A stretch of 64,000 bases of DNA from an uncultured Oceanospirillaceae bacterium (GTDB lineage: Bacteria > Pseudomonadota > Gammaproteobacteria > Pseudomonadales > Balneatricaceae): contig CAKZPE010000008.1 of the NCBI GenBank assembly GCA_937138495.1, positions 62,001 through 126,000 on the forward strand, given 5' to 3'. Below are positions 20,433-29,885 of this stretch, piece by piece. The notes under the pieces were generated by a model, which was not told the DNA's origin, did not search any database, and saw only the letters and a list, made by a program, of their open reading frames with translations. Both the position numbers and the translations under genes were made by a program. The first letter of the stretch is position 1; each line of letters starts with the position of its first letter.

Positions 20433-21220
20433 GTCAGTTTTCTAAACAGGAAGTGGCGACTTCATTCAGTCGTGCGGCCAGCAGCTATGATAATTATGCC
20501 AAGTTGCAGCAACAGGTCGGGGAGCAATTATTGTCGGCTGTGCCAACAACTGCTCAGAAGTCTGCTAATCAGGTTGTCGATCTGGGATGTGGGACCGGGT
20601 ATTTTATTCCCCGGTTAATGGCGACTTTTCACCCTCAAAACCTGATTGGGCTGGATCTTGCGCCCGGAATGCTAGGGTATGCCAGAGAGCATCATGCTGC
20701 GGAAAATATTTCCTGGGTGTGTGGCGATGCAGAAGCATTGCCGCTGGCATCTGCCAGCGTTGACCTGATTTTCTCAAGTCTGGCTATTCAGTGGTGTGAA
20801 AATCTGCCTCAGCTGTTTGCGGAGATCAGCCGGGTATTACAGCCGGGCGGGTACTTTGTTTTCAGTACTCTGGGGCCGGAGAGCCTTTGTGAACTGAGAG
20901 CCTCATGGGCTGCTGTTGATGCGTATCAGCATGTCAGTGAATTTACCTCTTTTAGAGATGTGCGCGGCAGTCTGGGCGATCTTCAGGAAATCAGTTTTAC
21001 TGTTGAGCCAGTGCAGCTTTTATATTCTGAGTTGCGGGGGCTGACTAATGAGCTTAAGCGCATTGGCGCGCATAACATGAGTGCCGGCCGGTCTGGCGGT
21101 CTGATGGGGAAGCAGCATTTACTGGCATTCCGGGATGCTTATGAAGGCTATCGCCGTGCTGACGGATTATTACCGGCAACCTATGACGTGGCTTATGTTG
21201 TACTACGTAAACCGCTGTAA
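20429..21220 (+). CDS. bioC: Malonyl-ACP O-methyltransferase
   Basis: A SAM-dependent methyltransferase that primes pimelate synthesis by masking malonyl-ACP. The SAM motif VVDLGCGTGYF and the N-terminus VATSFSRAASSYDNYAKLQ are BioC hallmarks. Length 263 aa. Operon with bioH upstream (4-base overlap) and bioD 23 bases downstream. Confidence 0.95.
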   Translation: MSQFSKQEVATSFSRAASSYDNYAKLQQQVGEQLLSAVPTTAQKSANQVVDLGCGTGYFIPRLMATFHPQNLIGLDLAPGMLGYAREHHAAENISWVCGDAEALPLASASVDLIFSSLAIQWCENLPQLFAEISRVLQPGGYFVFSTLGPESLCELRASWAAVDAYQHVSEFTSFRDVRGSLGDLQEISFTVEPVQLLYSELRGLTNELKRIGAHNMSAGRSGGLMGKQHLLAFRDAYEGYRRADGLLPATYDVAYVVLRKPL

Positions 21221-21243
21221 CATTCACATAAAAGACTAATTAT

Positions 21244-21930
21244 ATGGCCAAGAAGAGTATTTTTATTGCCGGCACCGATACTGATGTAGGTAAAACGGTG
21301 GTGGCTGCGGGCATTCTGGAAGCGGCCAACCGTAAAGGTCTGAGTACTGTCGCTGTTAAACCGATCTCCGCGGGATGTGAAAATACTCCGGAAGGTCTGC
21401 GTAATTCTGATGCACTGTTGCTGCAGTCCACGGCCAGTATATCGCTGAGCTATGATCAGGTGAATCCTGTTGCGTTTGAACCGCCAGTTGCGCCTCATAT
21501 AGCGGCTGAGCAGGCAGGCCGCCGTCTGGATGCGGACCGGATTGCAGCATTATGCCGTGGTGTGCTGATGCAACCCGCTGATCTTGCTGTCATTGAAGGC
21601 GCGGGGGGCTGGCGTGTTCCGCTGAATACCCGTCAAACCCTTGCTGATATTCCAAAAATGCTGAATACGCCTGTTGTGCTGGTTGTTGGTATGAAACTGG
21701 GGTGTATCAGCCATACGCTGCTGACAGTTGAGAGCATTGTCCGGGACGGATTACCTCTGGCCGGGTGGGTTGCAAATCAGATTGATCCGGATATGAGCTG
21801 CTATACAGAAAATCTGGAAACGCTGAAGAATATGCTTTCTGCACCGTTGATTGCCGAAATACCATACACGGATAACTGTTCGCCACAGAATATTACCCAA
21901 TTTGTGGACATTGATGCGCTAATCGGTTGA
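21244..21930 (+). CDS. bioD: ATP-dependent dethiobiotin synthetase
   Basis: Closes the ureido ring of dethiobiotin. P-loop AGTDTDVGKTVVAAG at residues 8-22, and EGAGGWRVPLN later. 228 aa. Last gene of the biotin operon. Confidence 0.95.
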   Translation: MAKKSIFIAGTDTDVGKTVVAAGILEAANRKGLSTVAVKPISAGCENTPEGLRNSDALLLQSTASISLSYDQVNPVAFEPPVAPHIAAEQAGRRLDADRIAALCRGVLMQPADLAVIEGAGGWRVPLNTRQTLADIPKMLNTPVVLVVGMKLGCISHTLLTVESIVRDGLPLAGWVANQIDPDMSCYTENLETLKNMLSAPLIAEIPYTDNCSPQNITQFVDIDALIG

Positions 21931-22012
21931 TTAAATACTGAACAGTTTGGATACTTACAGGGCGACAGATGGTTCCGTCGCTTTGGAGATCAATCAAATT
22001 AGAGGTGTTACC

Positions 22013-22258
22013 ATGAATGTAACCTCTGCACTTCAGACAGGTGTTATAGGCATTAACCGTGGCCTGGACGGTGTTCAGAAGGCCGCTTCTGATATTGCCG
22101 GTGCAGGTAAGCCGCAGGCACCGGAAGAAGCATCTGGCCGGGATGTAAACGAAGCGCTGACTGATCTGGTTGTTGAAAAAAATGCGACCGCAGCGTCAAC
22201 TAAAGTTGTACAGTCAGCTGACGAGGTGCTCGGTACACTGATAGACATCCGCGTCTGA
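22013..22258 (+). CDS. Small flagellar rod/hook-like protein
   Basis: An 81-aa product starting at ATG 22013 (AGAGGTG upstream). The C-terminal segment NATAASTKVVQSADEVLGTLIDIRV resembles the C-terminal helix of flagellar rod and hook proteins (FlgC/FlgE family). A similar small gene sits near bioD in Pseudomonas. Its function is unknown. It precedes the SprA-like gene by 31 bases and may be co-transcribed with it. Confidence 0.7.
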   Translation: MNVTSALQTGVIGINRGLDGVQKAASDIAGAGKPQAPEEASGRDVNEALTDLVVEKNATAASTKVVQSADEVLGTLIDIRV

Positions 22259-22289
22259 TTCAGTTTTGTATGACCAGTGAGGTGCAGGT

Positions 22290-23303
22290 ATGCAACTCAA
22301 TATAAATAGCCTTCAGATACAGTCATCAGGTGCTGGCAGTCAGACCGGTACCGCTCAGGTTAATGATGTAAGTTCAGTCAGGGATCCCGCTGTCCGCGGA
22401 TCCTCAGTGTCTCTGCATTCAGCAGAATCATCACCTAATACGTCTACCCCCAAGTCTGCGGATGTCAGTGGCTCTGGTGCCCGTGGTGCTGAAAAAAATA
22501 CGTCAGATCAAAAAAATACCGATCAGACAGGGCCTGATCAGCGCAGTACGACAGCTGTAAAATCACAGTTAACTGCGCTTGAAAACGAGCAAATACAACA
22601 GCTAGCGACCCGCGACCGGGAAGTCAGGCAGCACGAGCAGTCACATGCGTCGGTTGGTGGTCCTCATGCCGGTTCACCGAGCTATGAATATAAAAAAGGA
22701 CCTGATGGCCGCTTGTATGCGGTGTCCGGTGAAGTAAGTATTGATACCTCTGCAGTGCCTAATGATCCTCAGGCGACTCTGGAGAAGGCTGAAATTGTAT
22801 TGCGGGCAGCCCTGGCCGTTGCAGAGCCTTCAGGGGCTGACCGTGCAGTTGCTGCCCGTGCAACAGCTTTGGCTGAACAGGCCCGTGCCGAACTTTCCAC
22901 TCAGGATGCTTCTGATGCAGAGACTGTCGGAAATGAGTCTGTTACGGGCGATAGCCGTTCTGAAGATGCTGTATCAGATACCAGACGGGCTGATGCGCTG
23001 AAAGATGAATTATCTGATACCCAGGCCGCTCAGGATCGGGCTGAAGTGGAGCAAAAAGCCGCCCGCCAGGATGATCAGCGTGAAACACAGGCTGCAGATG
23101 CCGTTCGCCGTCAGGATGCGCTTGATGAGTTAAACACAAACCGTGAAGAGCACAATGCTGCGGTGTCACAGAGCCTGGAAGATTATAACCAGCGTCTTGA
23201 CGAAGTGGGGGAGCGGTTTGCAGAGGTGAACCAGCGTCTGGTTGAGGCTGGCGTGTTTAAAAAATTCTTTCCTGAAGGCCTGATCATCGATCAGAGTGTA
23301 TAG
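22290..23303 (+). CDS. SprA-family putative metalloprotease
   Basis: A 337-aa protein with a Ser/Thr-rich low-complexity N-terminus (1-100), a central conserved block with REVRQHEQSHASVGG containing an HExxH-type zinc motif (HEQSH), followed by GSPSYEYKKGPDGRLYAVSGEVSID, and a charged coiled-coil C-terminal region (about 195-320). This is the SprA-related family (putative metalloprotease CJM1_0395 family). Substrate unknown. Confidence 0.82.
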   Translation: MQLNINSLQIQSSGAGSQTGTAQVNDVSSVRDPAVRGSSVSLHSAESSPNTSTPKSADVSGSGARGAEKNTSDQKNTDQTGPDQRSTTAVKSQLTALENEQIQQLATRDREVRQHEQSHASVGGPHAGSPSYEYKKGPDGRLYAVSGEVSIDTSAVPNDPQATLEKAEIVLRAALAVAEPSGADRAVAARATALAEQARAELSTQDASDAETVGNESVTGDSRSEDAVSDTRRADALKDELSDTQAAQDRAEVEQKAARQDDQRETQAADAVRRQDALDELNTNREEHNAAVSQSLEDYNQRLDEVGERFAEVNQRLVEAGVFKKFFPEGLIIDQSV

Positions 23304-23353
23304 AGCTTCCGTACGTCATTTGCTTATCTTAGTTATTATTTTAAAATCTATTT

Positions 23354-24118
23354 TTAGCTGCTTTCTTGCAGGAAGTTAATGATCAGTTTACTGAATGCTG
23401 CCGGCTTTTCTGCATGGGGCCAGTGGCCTGCATTCTGAATGATTTTATAAGAGGCTGCTGGAAAATAGTTTAGCAACGCGTCTTTGTGATCCAGCGTGAT
23501 GTAATCTGACTTACCTCCCTTAATGAAAAGTGTTTGGCCGTCATATGCGTTGCCTTCGGGAGGCGCGCTAATAGCTGGGTATTGACTTTCGATCACTGCC
23601 AGATTGACTCGCCATGCAAAACCGTTTTCAGTGCGGTACAGATTTTTTAGCAGGAACTGGCGCAACCCTGTATCAGGAATATATTCTGCTAATTGTTGAT
23701 CGGCTTCCCGTCGGGAGGTAATCGTTCTCAGGTTGACGGATTTCAGACCCTGAATTACAGCATCATGATCGTGCCCGTATTGAACCGGAGCAATATCGAC
23801 AATGATTAATTGCCGGATGCGGTCCGGCTCGGAGAGGGCCAGTTGCATTGCAGCCTTTCCGCCCATGGAGTGTCCCAGAATATGAGCACTTTGCAGACCG
23901 TGATCGTCCATCAGTTCAGCAATATCTGCAGCCATGGCCCGGTAGCTCATTTCATCACTGTGAGGAGAGCGCCCATGGTTGCGCAGATCCACTGCATAGA
24001 CCGTGTATTGTTCTGCCAGGACCTTAATCTGGCTGCCCCAGTTCTCAAGGGTGCCAAATAAACCGTGCAGAATGATCAGTGGTTCGCCCTGGCCCTGAAT
24101 GCTCACGTGAAGCTGCAT
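23354..24118 (-). CDS. Alpha/beta hydrolase, YbfF-like esterase
   Basis: A 254-aa hydrolase with LHGLFGTLENWG (oxyanion segment), VDLRNHGRSPHS, nucleophile elbow GHSMGG (Ser near 97) and terminal His in NAGHWPHAEKP. This matches the YbfF acyl-CoA esterase subfamily. It lies downstream of fklB on the same strand, but a terminator separates them. Confidence 0.88.
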   Translation of the reverse strand: MQLHVSIQGQGEPLIILHGLFGTLENWGSQIKVLAEQYTVYAVDLRNHGRSPHSDEMSYRAMAADIAELMDDHGLQSAHILGHSMGGKAAMQLALSEPDRIRQLIIVDIAPVQYGHDHDAVIQGLKSVNLRTITSRREADQQLAEYIPDTGLRQFLLKNLYRTENGFAWRVNLAVIESQYPAISAPPEGNAYDGQTLFIKGGKSDYITLDHKDALLNYFPAASYKIIQNAGHWPHAEKPAAFSKLIINFLQESS

Positions 24119-24143
24119 GGTATTGTCCTTCTTTTTGTAACCG

Positions 24144-24172
24144 TAAAAAAGCCGATGCAGGCATCGGCTTAG
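24144..24172 (-). terminator. Terminator after fklB
   Basis: Arms AAGCCGATGC / GCATCGGCTT with a two-base centre; read on the minus strand it ends in a T run. Confidence 0.85.
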
Positions 24173-24198
24173 TCATTGTGCTTAGCAAGTCTGTTCTG

Positions 24199-24825
24199 TT
24201 ACAGAACAGCCAGCAGCTCAACGTCAAAGATCAGTGTGGCATAAGGTGGGATACCGCCTGGTGAACCCTGAGCACCGTAAGCCAGTTGGTACGGTACGTA
24301 TAAACGCCATTTGTTACCCGGAGTCATTAACTGCAGGGCTTCAGTCCAGCCGGCGATGACACCACCAACCGGGAATTCAGCAGGCTGGCCGCGCTCGTAA
24401 GAGCTGTCGAATACTTTACCGTCGGTGAAAGTACCGTGGTAGTGAACACGTACAGTGGATTCACGGGAAGGCTTGTCACCTTCTTCGCTGCCTGCTTCGA
24501 TAACTTCGTACTGCAGACCGGAATCGGTAACGAATATTTCTTCACGCTGAGAGTTCTTTTCCAGGAAAATTTCGCCTTCAGCGGCGGCCTGTTTCGCTGC
24601 TGCTTCCGCTTCTTCCTGCATGCGCTTCTGGATTTCGTTGAATGCAGCCTGGATTTGTTCGCCCGCTACTTTCAGTTCAGCACCTTCAAAAGCGTCCTGA
24701 ATACCGGTTACAACAGCGTTCAGAGATACACCTTCAAAGCTGTTGTTAGCCAGTTGGTCGCCCATTTGACGGCCAATGCCGTAGCTTGCGATTTGTTCAG
24801 TAGTTTCTAGTTTTAGTTCAGACAT
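24199..24825 (-). CDS. fklB: FKBP-type peptidyl-prolyl isomerase (FklB-like)
   Basis: A 208-aa protein with an N-terminal dimerisation helix region (residues 1-90) and a C-terminal FKBP domain (VRVHYHGTFTDGKVFDSSYERGQPAEFPV, GVIAGWTEALQLM, PYQLAYGAQGSPGGIPPYATLIFDVELL). No signal peptide is seen, so it is cytoplasmic like E. coli FklB rather than FkpA. Confidence 0.93.
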   Translation of the reverse strand: MSELKLETTEQIASYGIGRQMGDQLANNSFEGVSLNAVVTGIQDAFEGAELKVAGEQIQAAFNEIQKRMQEEAEAAAKQAAAEGEIFLEKNSQREEIFVTDSGLQYEVIEAGSEEGDKPSRESTVRVHYHGTFTDGKVFDSSYERGQPAEFPVGGVIAGWTEALQLMTPGNKWRLYVPYQLAYGAQGSPGGIPPYATLIFDVELLAVL

Positions 24826-24902
24826 GAGACTCGATCATTTGAGGATTCATTAAGGCGGCCAAGCCTAGCAAAATCCTCTGTTAAACGCTATGGCCTGCGG
24901 TA

Positions 24903-26249
24903 TCAGAGCAGGTCGGGTATGACTTCGATCACCTGGCTGCGAATCCGGCCATCCTGAAGGCGGCTATGAATTTCTTCACCGGGATTTATCGCTTTTACCT
25001 GTTGAATGATCTTACCGTCAGGCCGTTCGGTAATGGCGTATCCCCGTTCCAGGGTGGCCAGTGGGCTGACCCCGTTAAGGCGACCGGCAATGGCCTGCAG
25101 GCGCAGTTGCTGCCGGGTCTGATACTGAAGGCTGAGTTGTTCAATCCGATGCCCCAGATCATTTATTTTCTGTTGTAAGTTGCTGACAAGCGGCTGTTGC
25201 AGACAACGCTGTTGTCGTTGCTGTAGCTGGCTCAGCGTATCCTGCCTGCTTTGTAGTTGTTGGCGAATTGCCTTGCTCAGGCGTAATTCTAAATCATCCA
25301 GCCTTTGTGCATGTTCGTTTAGTTTGTCGCCGGGATGTTTCAGGCGGGTGTTGATCCAGCGAAGTTGTTCCTGATAACGCTTAAGCTTGTGTTGCAGGGT
25401 AAGTTGTAGCCGGGTATGCAGTTGTTTCAGGCGTAACTGCAGATGAGACTGATCCGGACTGATAATTTCGGCGGCAGCTGATGGGGTAGGGGCGCGTACG
25501 TCAGCGACAAAATCAGCGATGGAAACATCCACTTCATGCCCTACAGCGCTGATAATCGGCAACCGGCTGTTATAAATGGCCCGGGCAACTCTTACGTCAT
25601 TGAAGCACCAGAGGTCTTCCAGTGATCCCCCCCCACGACCAACAATCAGAACATCACACACATTGTGCTGATTAGCTGTTTCAATGGCAGCAACGATTTC
25701 ATCGGCGGCTTCATCACCCTGGACCCTTGTCGGGTAAATGTTTACCGGCAATGAGGGAAAGCGACGTTTCAAGACGGTTATAATGTCGTGGACTGCCGCA
25801 CCTGTGTGAGACGTGATAATTCCCAGATGTTTAGGTTGAGCAGGCAGGTGCTGTTTATGGGCCTGATCGAAAAGCCCTTCATGCTGAAGTTGCAGTTTCA
25901 GCGCTTCATAGGCCTGTTGCAGAGAACCTGTTCCGGCATCTTCCATGTAGTCACCGATCAGCTGGTAATCACCTCTGCCGGGGTACAGGCTGACTTTGGC
26001 ACGGACACGGACCTGATCGCCGTTTTTTGGCTGGTATTTCAGGTAATGATTGCGATTTTTAAACATCGCACAGCGTACCTGAGCGCCACTGTCTTTTAGC
26101 GTGAAGTACCAGTGGCCGGAGGCGGGCCGGACAAAGTTGGATATTTCGCCTTCAACCTGAATGATTCGAAAGCTGCTTTCCAGCAGCGATTTCACTTCAT
26201 TGTTGAGTTCGCTGACAGTAAATGCGGGTGGAGTTTGGTTGCTTTGCAT
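24903..26249 (-). CDS. xseA: Exodeoxyribonuclease VII large subunit
   Basis: The 448-aa product has an N-terminal OB-fold (FTVSELNNEVKSLLESSFRIIQVEGEISNF), the catalytic domain with TSHTGAAVHDI, VGRGGGSLEDLWCFND and VGHEVDVSIADFVADVRAPTPSAAAE, and a long coiled coil (about 280-390) for XseB binding. Single-strand DNA exonuclease. Divergent from guaB. Confidence 0.96.
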   Translation of the reverse strand: MQSNQTPPAFTVSELNNEVKSLLESSFRIIQVEGEISNFVRPASGHWYFTLKDSGAQVRCAMFKNRNHYLKYQPKNGDQVRVRAKVSLYPGRGDYQLIGDYMEDAGTGSLQQAYEALKLQLQHEGLFDQAHKQHLPAQPKHLGIITSHTGAAVHDIITVLKRRFPSLPVNIYPTRVQGDEAADEIVAAIETANQHNVCDVLIVGRGGGSLEDLWCFNDVRVARAIYNSRLPIISAVGHEVDVSIADFVADVRAPTPSAAAEIISPDQSHLQLRLKQLHTRLQLTLQHKLKRYQEQLRWINTRLKHPGDKLNEHAQRLDDLELRLSKAIRQQLQSRQDTLSQLQQRQQRCLQQPLVSNLQQKINDLGHRIEQLSLQYQTRQQLRLQAIAGRLNGVSPLATLERGYAITERPDGKIIQQVKAINPGEEIHSRLQDGRIRSQVIEVIPDLL

Positions 26250-26355
26250 GGCGCGATAGTAAACTATTCCCGGGGCTTAATTAAGCGCTTTGTAAGATGA
26301 TAGTCTGGCTATGGAAAAATAGTCGTGAAATCTGTGTTTTTTCGCCCGGTATTAA

Positions 26356-26384
26356 TTGTCGGCAATGATGTAAAAGGCTATAAT
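26356..26384 (+). promoter_or_regulatory. Candidate guaB-guaA promoter
   Basis: TTGTCG at 26356-26361, 17-base spacer, TATAAT at 26379-26384, about 43 bases upstream of the guaB start. Confidence 0.65.
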
Positions 26385-26426
26385 CCCGTGCCTTCTTTAT
26401 ATACAGAATAAAGGCACGCCCTCACT

Positions 26427-27896
26427 ATGTTGCGAATTGCTGAAGAAGCACTTACTTTCGACGATGTTCTTTTGGTTCCTGGTTACTCCGAAGTTCTGCC
26501 TAAGGACGTGTCACTTAAGACTCGCCTGACCAAAGGGATTGAATTGAATATTCCTTTGGCTTCCGCAGCTATGGATACTGTTACAGAATCCCGCCTTGCC
26601 ATCGCTATGGCACAGGAAGGCGGTATCGGCATCATTCATAAAAACCTTACTATTGAACAGCAAGCTGACGAAGTTCGCCGCGTTAAGAAATACGAGGCGG
26701 GTGTTGTCAGTGATCCTGTTACCTGTGCGTCTGATATGACTGTTGGCGAACTCAATGCACTGAGTGCACGGGTTGGCTTCTCTGGTTTCCCGGTTGTGGA
26801 TAACGGTGATCTGGTGGGTATTGTTACCAGCCGTGACGCCCGTTTTGAGCACAAACTGGATGCAACCGTCGCATCAATCATGACGCCTAAGGACCGTCTG
26901 GTTACTGTCAAAGAAGGTGTTGATCCTGATGACGTACGTAACCTGCTGCGCAAACACCGTATTGAAAAGATTCTGGTGGTTGATGACAGCTTTGGTCTGT
27001 GCGGCATGATGACCGTAAAAGATATGAACAAGGCGCTGACGCACCCAAATGCGGCAAAAGATGAGAAAGGTCGTCTGATTGTCGGTGCAGCTGTCGGTAC
27101 CGGTGCAGATACCGCTGAGCGGGTTGAAGCGCTGGTAAATGCCGAAGTGGATGTGATTATTGTTGATACAGCTCACGGCCACTCTAAAGGTGTTATTGAC
27201 CGGGTTGCCTGGGTGAAAGAAAACTTCCCGAACGTACAGGTAATTGGCGGTAATATCGCGACTGCTGCTGCGGCTGTTGCTCTGGCGAAGGCCGGTGCAG
27301 ACGGCGTAAAAGTAGGTATCGGTCCAGGCTCTATCTGTACAACCCGTATCGTTGCGGGTGTCGGTGTACCTCAGGTAAGTGCGGTTGCCAATGTTGCTGC
27401 TGCGCTGGAAGAGTTCGGTGTGCCGTGTATCGCTGATGGCGGTATCCGCTTCTCCGGTGACCTGTCTAAAGCAATTGTTGCCGGTGCTTCTGCTGTTATG
27501 GTTGGCTCAATGCTGGCTGGTACTGATGAAGCGCCTGGTGATGTTGAGTTGTTCCAGGGGCGTGCATATAAGTCCTACCGTGGGATGGGCTCGCTGGGTG
27601 CGATGGCGCAGACTACCGGCTCTTCAGACCGTTATTTCCAGGATGCTGCTCAGGGTGCAGAAAAGCTTGTCCCTGAAGGCATTGAAGGCCGGGTGGCCTG
27701 TAAAGGTCCGATGGGCGGTGTTGTTCATCAACTGATGGGTGGCCTGCGGGCTTCCATGGGATATACCGGCAGTGCCGATATATCCACTATGCGTACAGTG
27801 CCGGAGTTTGTTCGTATTACCAACGCCGGTATGGCAGAAAGCCATGTCCATGATGTGAGCATCACTAAAGAGGCGCCGAATTACCGGGTTGGATAA
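26427..27896 (+). CDS. guaB: IMP dehydrogenase
   Basis: Oxidises IMP to XMP, the committed step to GMP. The catalytic cysteine is in [15 protein letters not shown], the CBS pair occupies about residues 95-205, and the flap/NAD site GMGSLGAM is present. 489 aa. Forms the guaBA pair. Confidence 0.97.
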   Translation: MLRIAEEALTFDDVLLVPGYSEVLPKDVSLKTRLTKGIELNIPLASAAMDTVTESRLAIAMAQEGGIGIIHKNLTIEQQADEVRRVKKYEAGVVSDPVTCASDMTVGELNALSARVGFSGFPVVDNGDLVGIVTSRDARFEHKLDATVASIMTPKDRLVTVKEGVDPDDVRNLLRKHRIEKILVVDDSFGLCGMMTVKDMNKALTHPNAAKDEKGRLIVGAAVGTGADTAERVEALVNAEVDVIIVDTAHGHSKGVIDRVAWVKENFPNVQVIGGNIATAAAAVALAKAGADGVKVGIGPGSICTTRIVAGVGVPQVSAVANVAAALEEFGVPCIADGGIRFSGDLSKAIVAGASAVMVGSMLAGTDEAPGDVELFQGRAYKSYRGMGSLGAMAQTTGSSDRYFQDAAQGAEKLVPEGIEGRVACKGPMGGVVHQLMGGLRASMGYTGSADISTMRTVPEFVRITNAGMAESHVHDVSITKEAPNYRVG

Positions 27897-27998
27897 TTCG
27901 CGACCAGAAAAATACCAGTAGGTGGGATGGCTTCGGCTATCCCACTTTTGTTTTTAACAAGCTACAAAACTTGTAGAGATTCCTTCGGAGTCATCGAA

Positions 27999-29579
27999 AT
28001 GTCCCAAGATATTCATGCACAACGGATTTTAATCCTCGATTTCGGTTCCCAGTACACGCAGCTGATTGCGCGACGTATCCGTGAAATCGGTGTTTACTGT
28101 GAAATTCATCCTTATGATATGGAAGATGCCGCAATCACCGAATTCAATCCGCGGGGTATTATCCTGGCGGGTGGTCCGGAATCAGTTACCGAAGGTGATT
28201 CACCACGGGCTCCGCAGGCGGTCTTTGATCTGAACGTACCGATCCTGGGTATTTGCTACGGTATGCAGACCATGGCTGAACAGCTGGGTGGTGCGGTTGT
28301 TACCTCAGAGAAACGTGAGTTCGGTTATGCCAAGGTACGTCTGGAAGACAGCCCAAGCCGTTTATTTGAAGGCATTGAAGATCACATCGCCAATAACGGT
28401 TCGTTGCTGCTGGATGTGTGGATGAGCCACGGTGATAAGGTTAGCGATTTGCCGGAAGGTTTCCATGTAATTGCCAGCACTGAGAGTGCGCCAATTGCTG
28501 CAATGTGTCACCCGGCTAAAAACTACTTCGGCGTACAGTTCCACCCTGAAGTAACACATACCAAGCAGGGCGGACGGATGCTGAAGCGTTTCGTTCAGGA
28601 AATCTGTGCCTGTGATGCTTTGTGGACGGCAGAAAATATCATTGCTGATCTGATCGCCCGTGTTCGTGAACAGGTCGGCGATCAGAAAGTATTACTGGGT
28701 CTTTCCGGTGGTGTTGACTCCTCTGTCGTCGCGGCATTACTGCATAAGGCTATTGGCAGCCAGCTGACTTGTGTGTTTGTCGACAATGGTCTGCTGCGTA
28801 AGCATGAAGGTGATCAGGTAATGGACATGTTCGCTAAGAACATGGGCGTTAAGGTTATCCGTTCAGATTCTGAGGACCTGTTCCTGGGCCGTCTGGAAGG
28901 TGAAGCTGATCCTGAAGCTAAGCGTAAGATCATTGGTAACACCTTCATTGAAGTGTTTGATGACGAAGCGGCCAAGCTGAAAGATGTGAACTTCCTTGCG
29001 CAGGGTACGATTTACCCGGATGTTATCGAATCTGCTGCGGCTAAGACCGGTAAAGCCCATGTGATTAAGTCACACCACAATGTGGGTGGTCTGCCTGAAG
29101 ATATGGCGTTTGAACTGGTTGAACCACTGCGTGAACTGTTCAAAGACGAAGTCCGTAAGATCGGCCTTGAACTGGGTCTCCCATACGATATGGTTTACCG
29201 TCATCCGTTCCCGGGCCCGGGTCTGGGTGTACGTATTCTGGGCGAAGTGAAGAAAGAGTATGCGAATATTCTGCGTGAAGCAGATGCGATCTTCCTGGAA
29301 GAGTTGCATGCTGCGGACTGGTATCACAAGACCAGCCAGTCATTTGCCGTATTCCTGCCGGTTAAGTCAGTCGGTGTTGTTGGTGATGGCCGCCGTTATG
29401 AATACGTCATTGCACTGCGTGCTGTTGAAACTATCGATTTCATGACTGCCCGCTGGGCGCACTTGCCGTATGAACTGCTGGAAACTGTTTCTAGCCGTAT
29501 TATCAATGAGATTTCAAAAGTCTCCCGTGTGACTTACGATGTAAGCTCTAAGCCGCCGGCGACAATTGAGTGGGAATAA
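27999..29579 (+). CDS. guaA: GMP synthase (glutamine-hydrolysing)
   Basis: Amidates XMP to GMP. The class I glutaminase has Cys in GICYGMQTM and His-Glu in QFHPEVTHT; the synthetase P-loop is [16 protein letters not shown]; the C-terminus KPPATIEWE is the dimerisation end. ATG 27999 (MSQDIHAQ) was chosen, removing 24 in-frame upstream codons. The last codons (Glu-Trp-Glu-stop) form the attachment site of the genomic island, and the insertion leaves the protein intact. Confidence 0.97.
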   Translation: MSQDIHAQRILILDFGSQYTQLIARRIREIGVYCEIHPYDMEDAAITEFNPRGIILAGGPESVTEGDSPRAPQAVFDLNVPILGICYGMQTMAEQLGGAVVTSEKREFGYAKVRLEDSPSRLFEGIEDHIANNGSLLLDVWMSHGDKVSDLPEGFHVIASTESAPIAAMCHPAKNYFGVQFHPEVTHTKQGGRMLKRFVQEICACDALWTAENIIADLIARVREQVGDQKVLLGLSGGVDSSVVAALLHKAIGSQLTCVFVDNGLLRKHEGDQVMDMFAKNMGVKVIRSDSEDLFLGRLEGEADPEAKRKIIGNTFIEVFDDEAAKLKDVNFLAQGTIYPDVIESAAAKTGKAHVIKSHHNVGGLPEDMAFELVEPLRELFKDEVRKIGLELGLPYDMVYRHPFPGPGLGVRILGEVKKEYANILREADAIFLEELHAADWYHKTSQSFAVFLPVKSVGVVGDGRRYEYVIALRAVETIDFMTARWAHLPYELLETVSSRIINEISKVSRVTYDVSSKPPATIEWE

Positions 29580-29580
29580 T
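29568..29580 (+). repeat. attL core, 13-bp direct repeat
   Basis: GAGTGGGAATAAT covers the last three codons and stop of guaA plus one base. The identical 13-mer recurs at 45155-45167 at the other end of the foreign block. Confidence 0.92.
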
Positions 29581-29626
29581 TGTCTGTCTGGTAACGACTA
29601 GTACAATCAAGCATTAAATGACATAT

Positions 29627-29653
29627 AAGCCCTTGTATTCAAGGGCTTTTTTG
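29627..29653 (+). terminator. Replacement terminator for guaA inside the island
   Basis: Arms AAGCCCTTG / CAAGGGCTT, loop TATT, followed by TTTTTT. It lies 47 bases inside attL and so is brought by the island. Confidence 0.88.
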
Positions 29654-29885
29654 TTTTTTCTTCTGGTGCTTTCTAGCACTGTCTGGCAACACCAAGCACG
29701 ACTTGAGAGTGGTATTAGAGTTGGTATTCTTGATCGCGGATACCATAAGAAAAGCCGAATACCATGCTCTCCCTTATTCCGTTTTAATGGTATCGAAATA
29801 ATTTAAGCATTTGTTTTATAAGGCATAAAAGTGGTTATTTATTGCTTTTTTCAGCATGGTATTTATATTCATAAAGGATTAGTAC
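29654..29885. repeat. Integrase arm-site region with six TGGTAT motifs
   Basis: Between the terminator and the integrase gene, TGGTAT occurs at 29710, 29722, 29788 and 29857 on the plus strand and at 29740-29745 and 29759-29764 on the minus strand. The same motif lies near the right end (45088) and at the internal att-like copy (41328). Repeats of this sort beside attL are expected for arm-type binding sites of P4-family integrases and excisionase; binding is inferred. No gene is seen here. Confidence 0.65.

Noticed and set aside
29618..29806. A 62-codon open frame just after guaA
   Set aside because: It covers the terminator hairpin and the TGGTAT arm repeats and has no ribosome site or similarity to known proteins.
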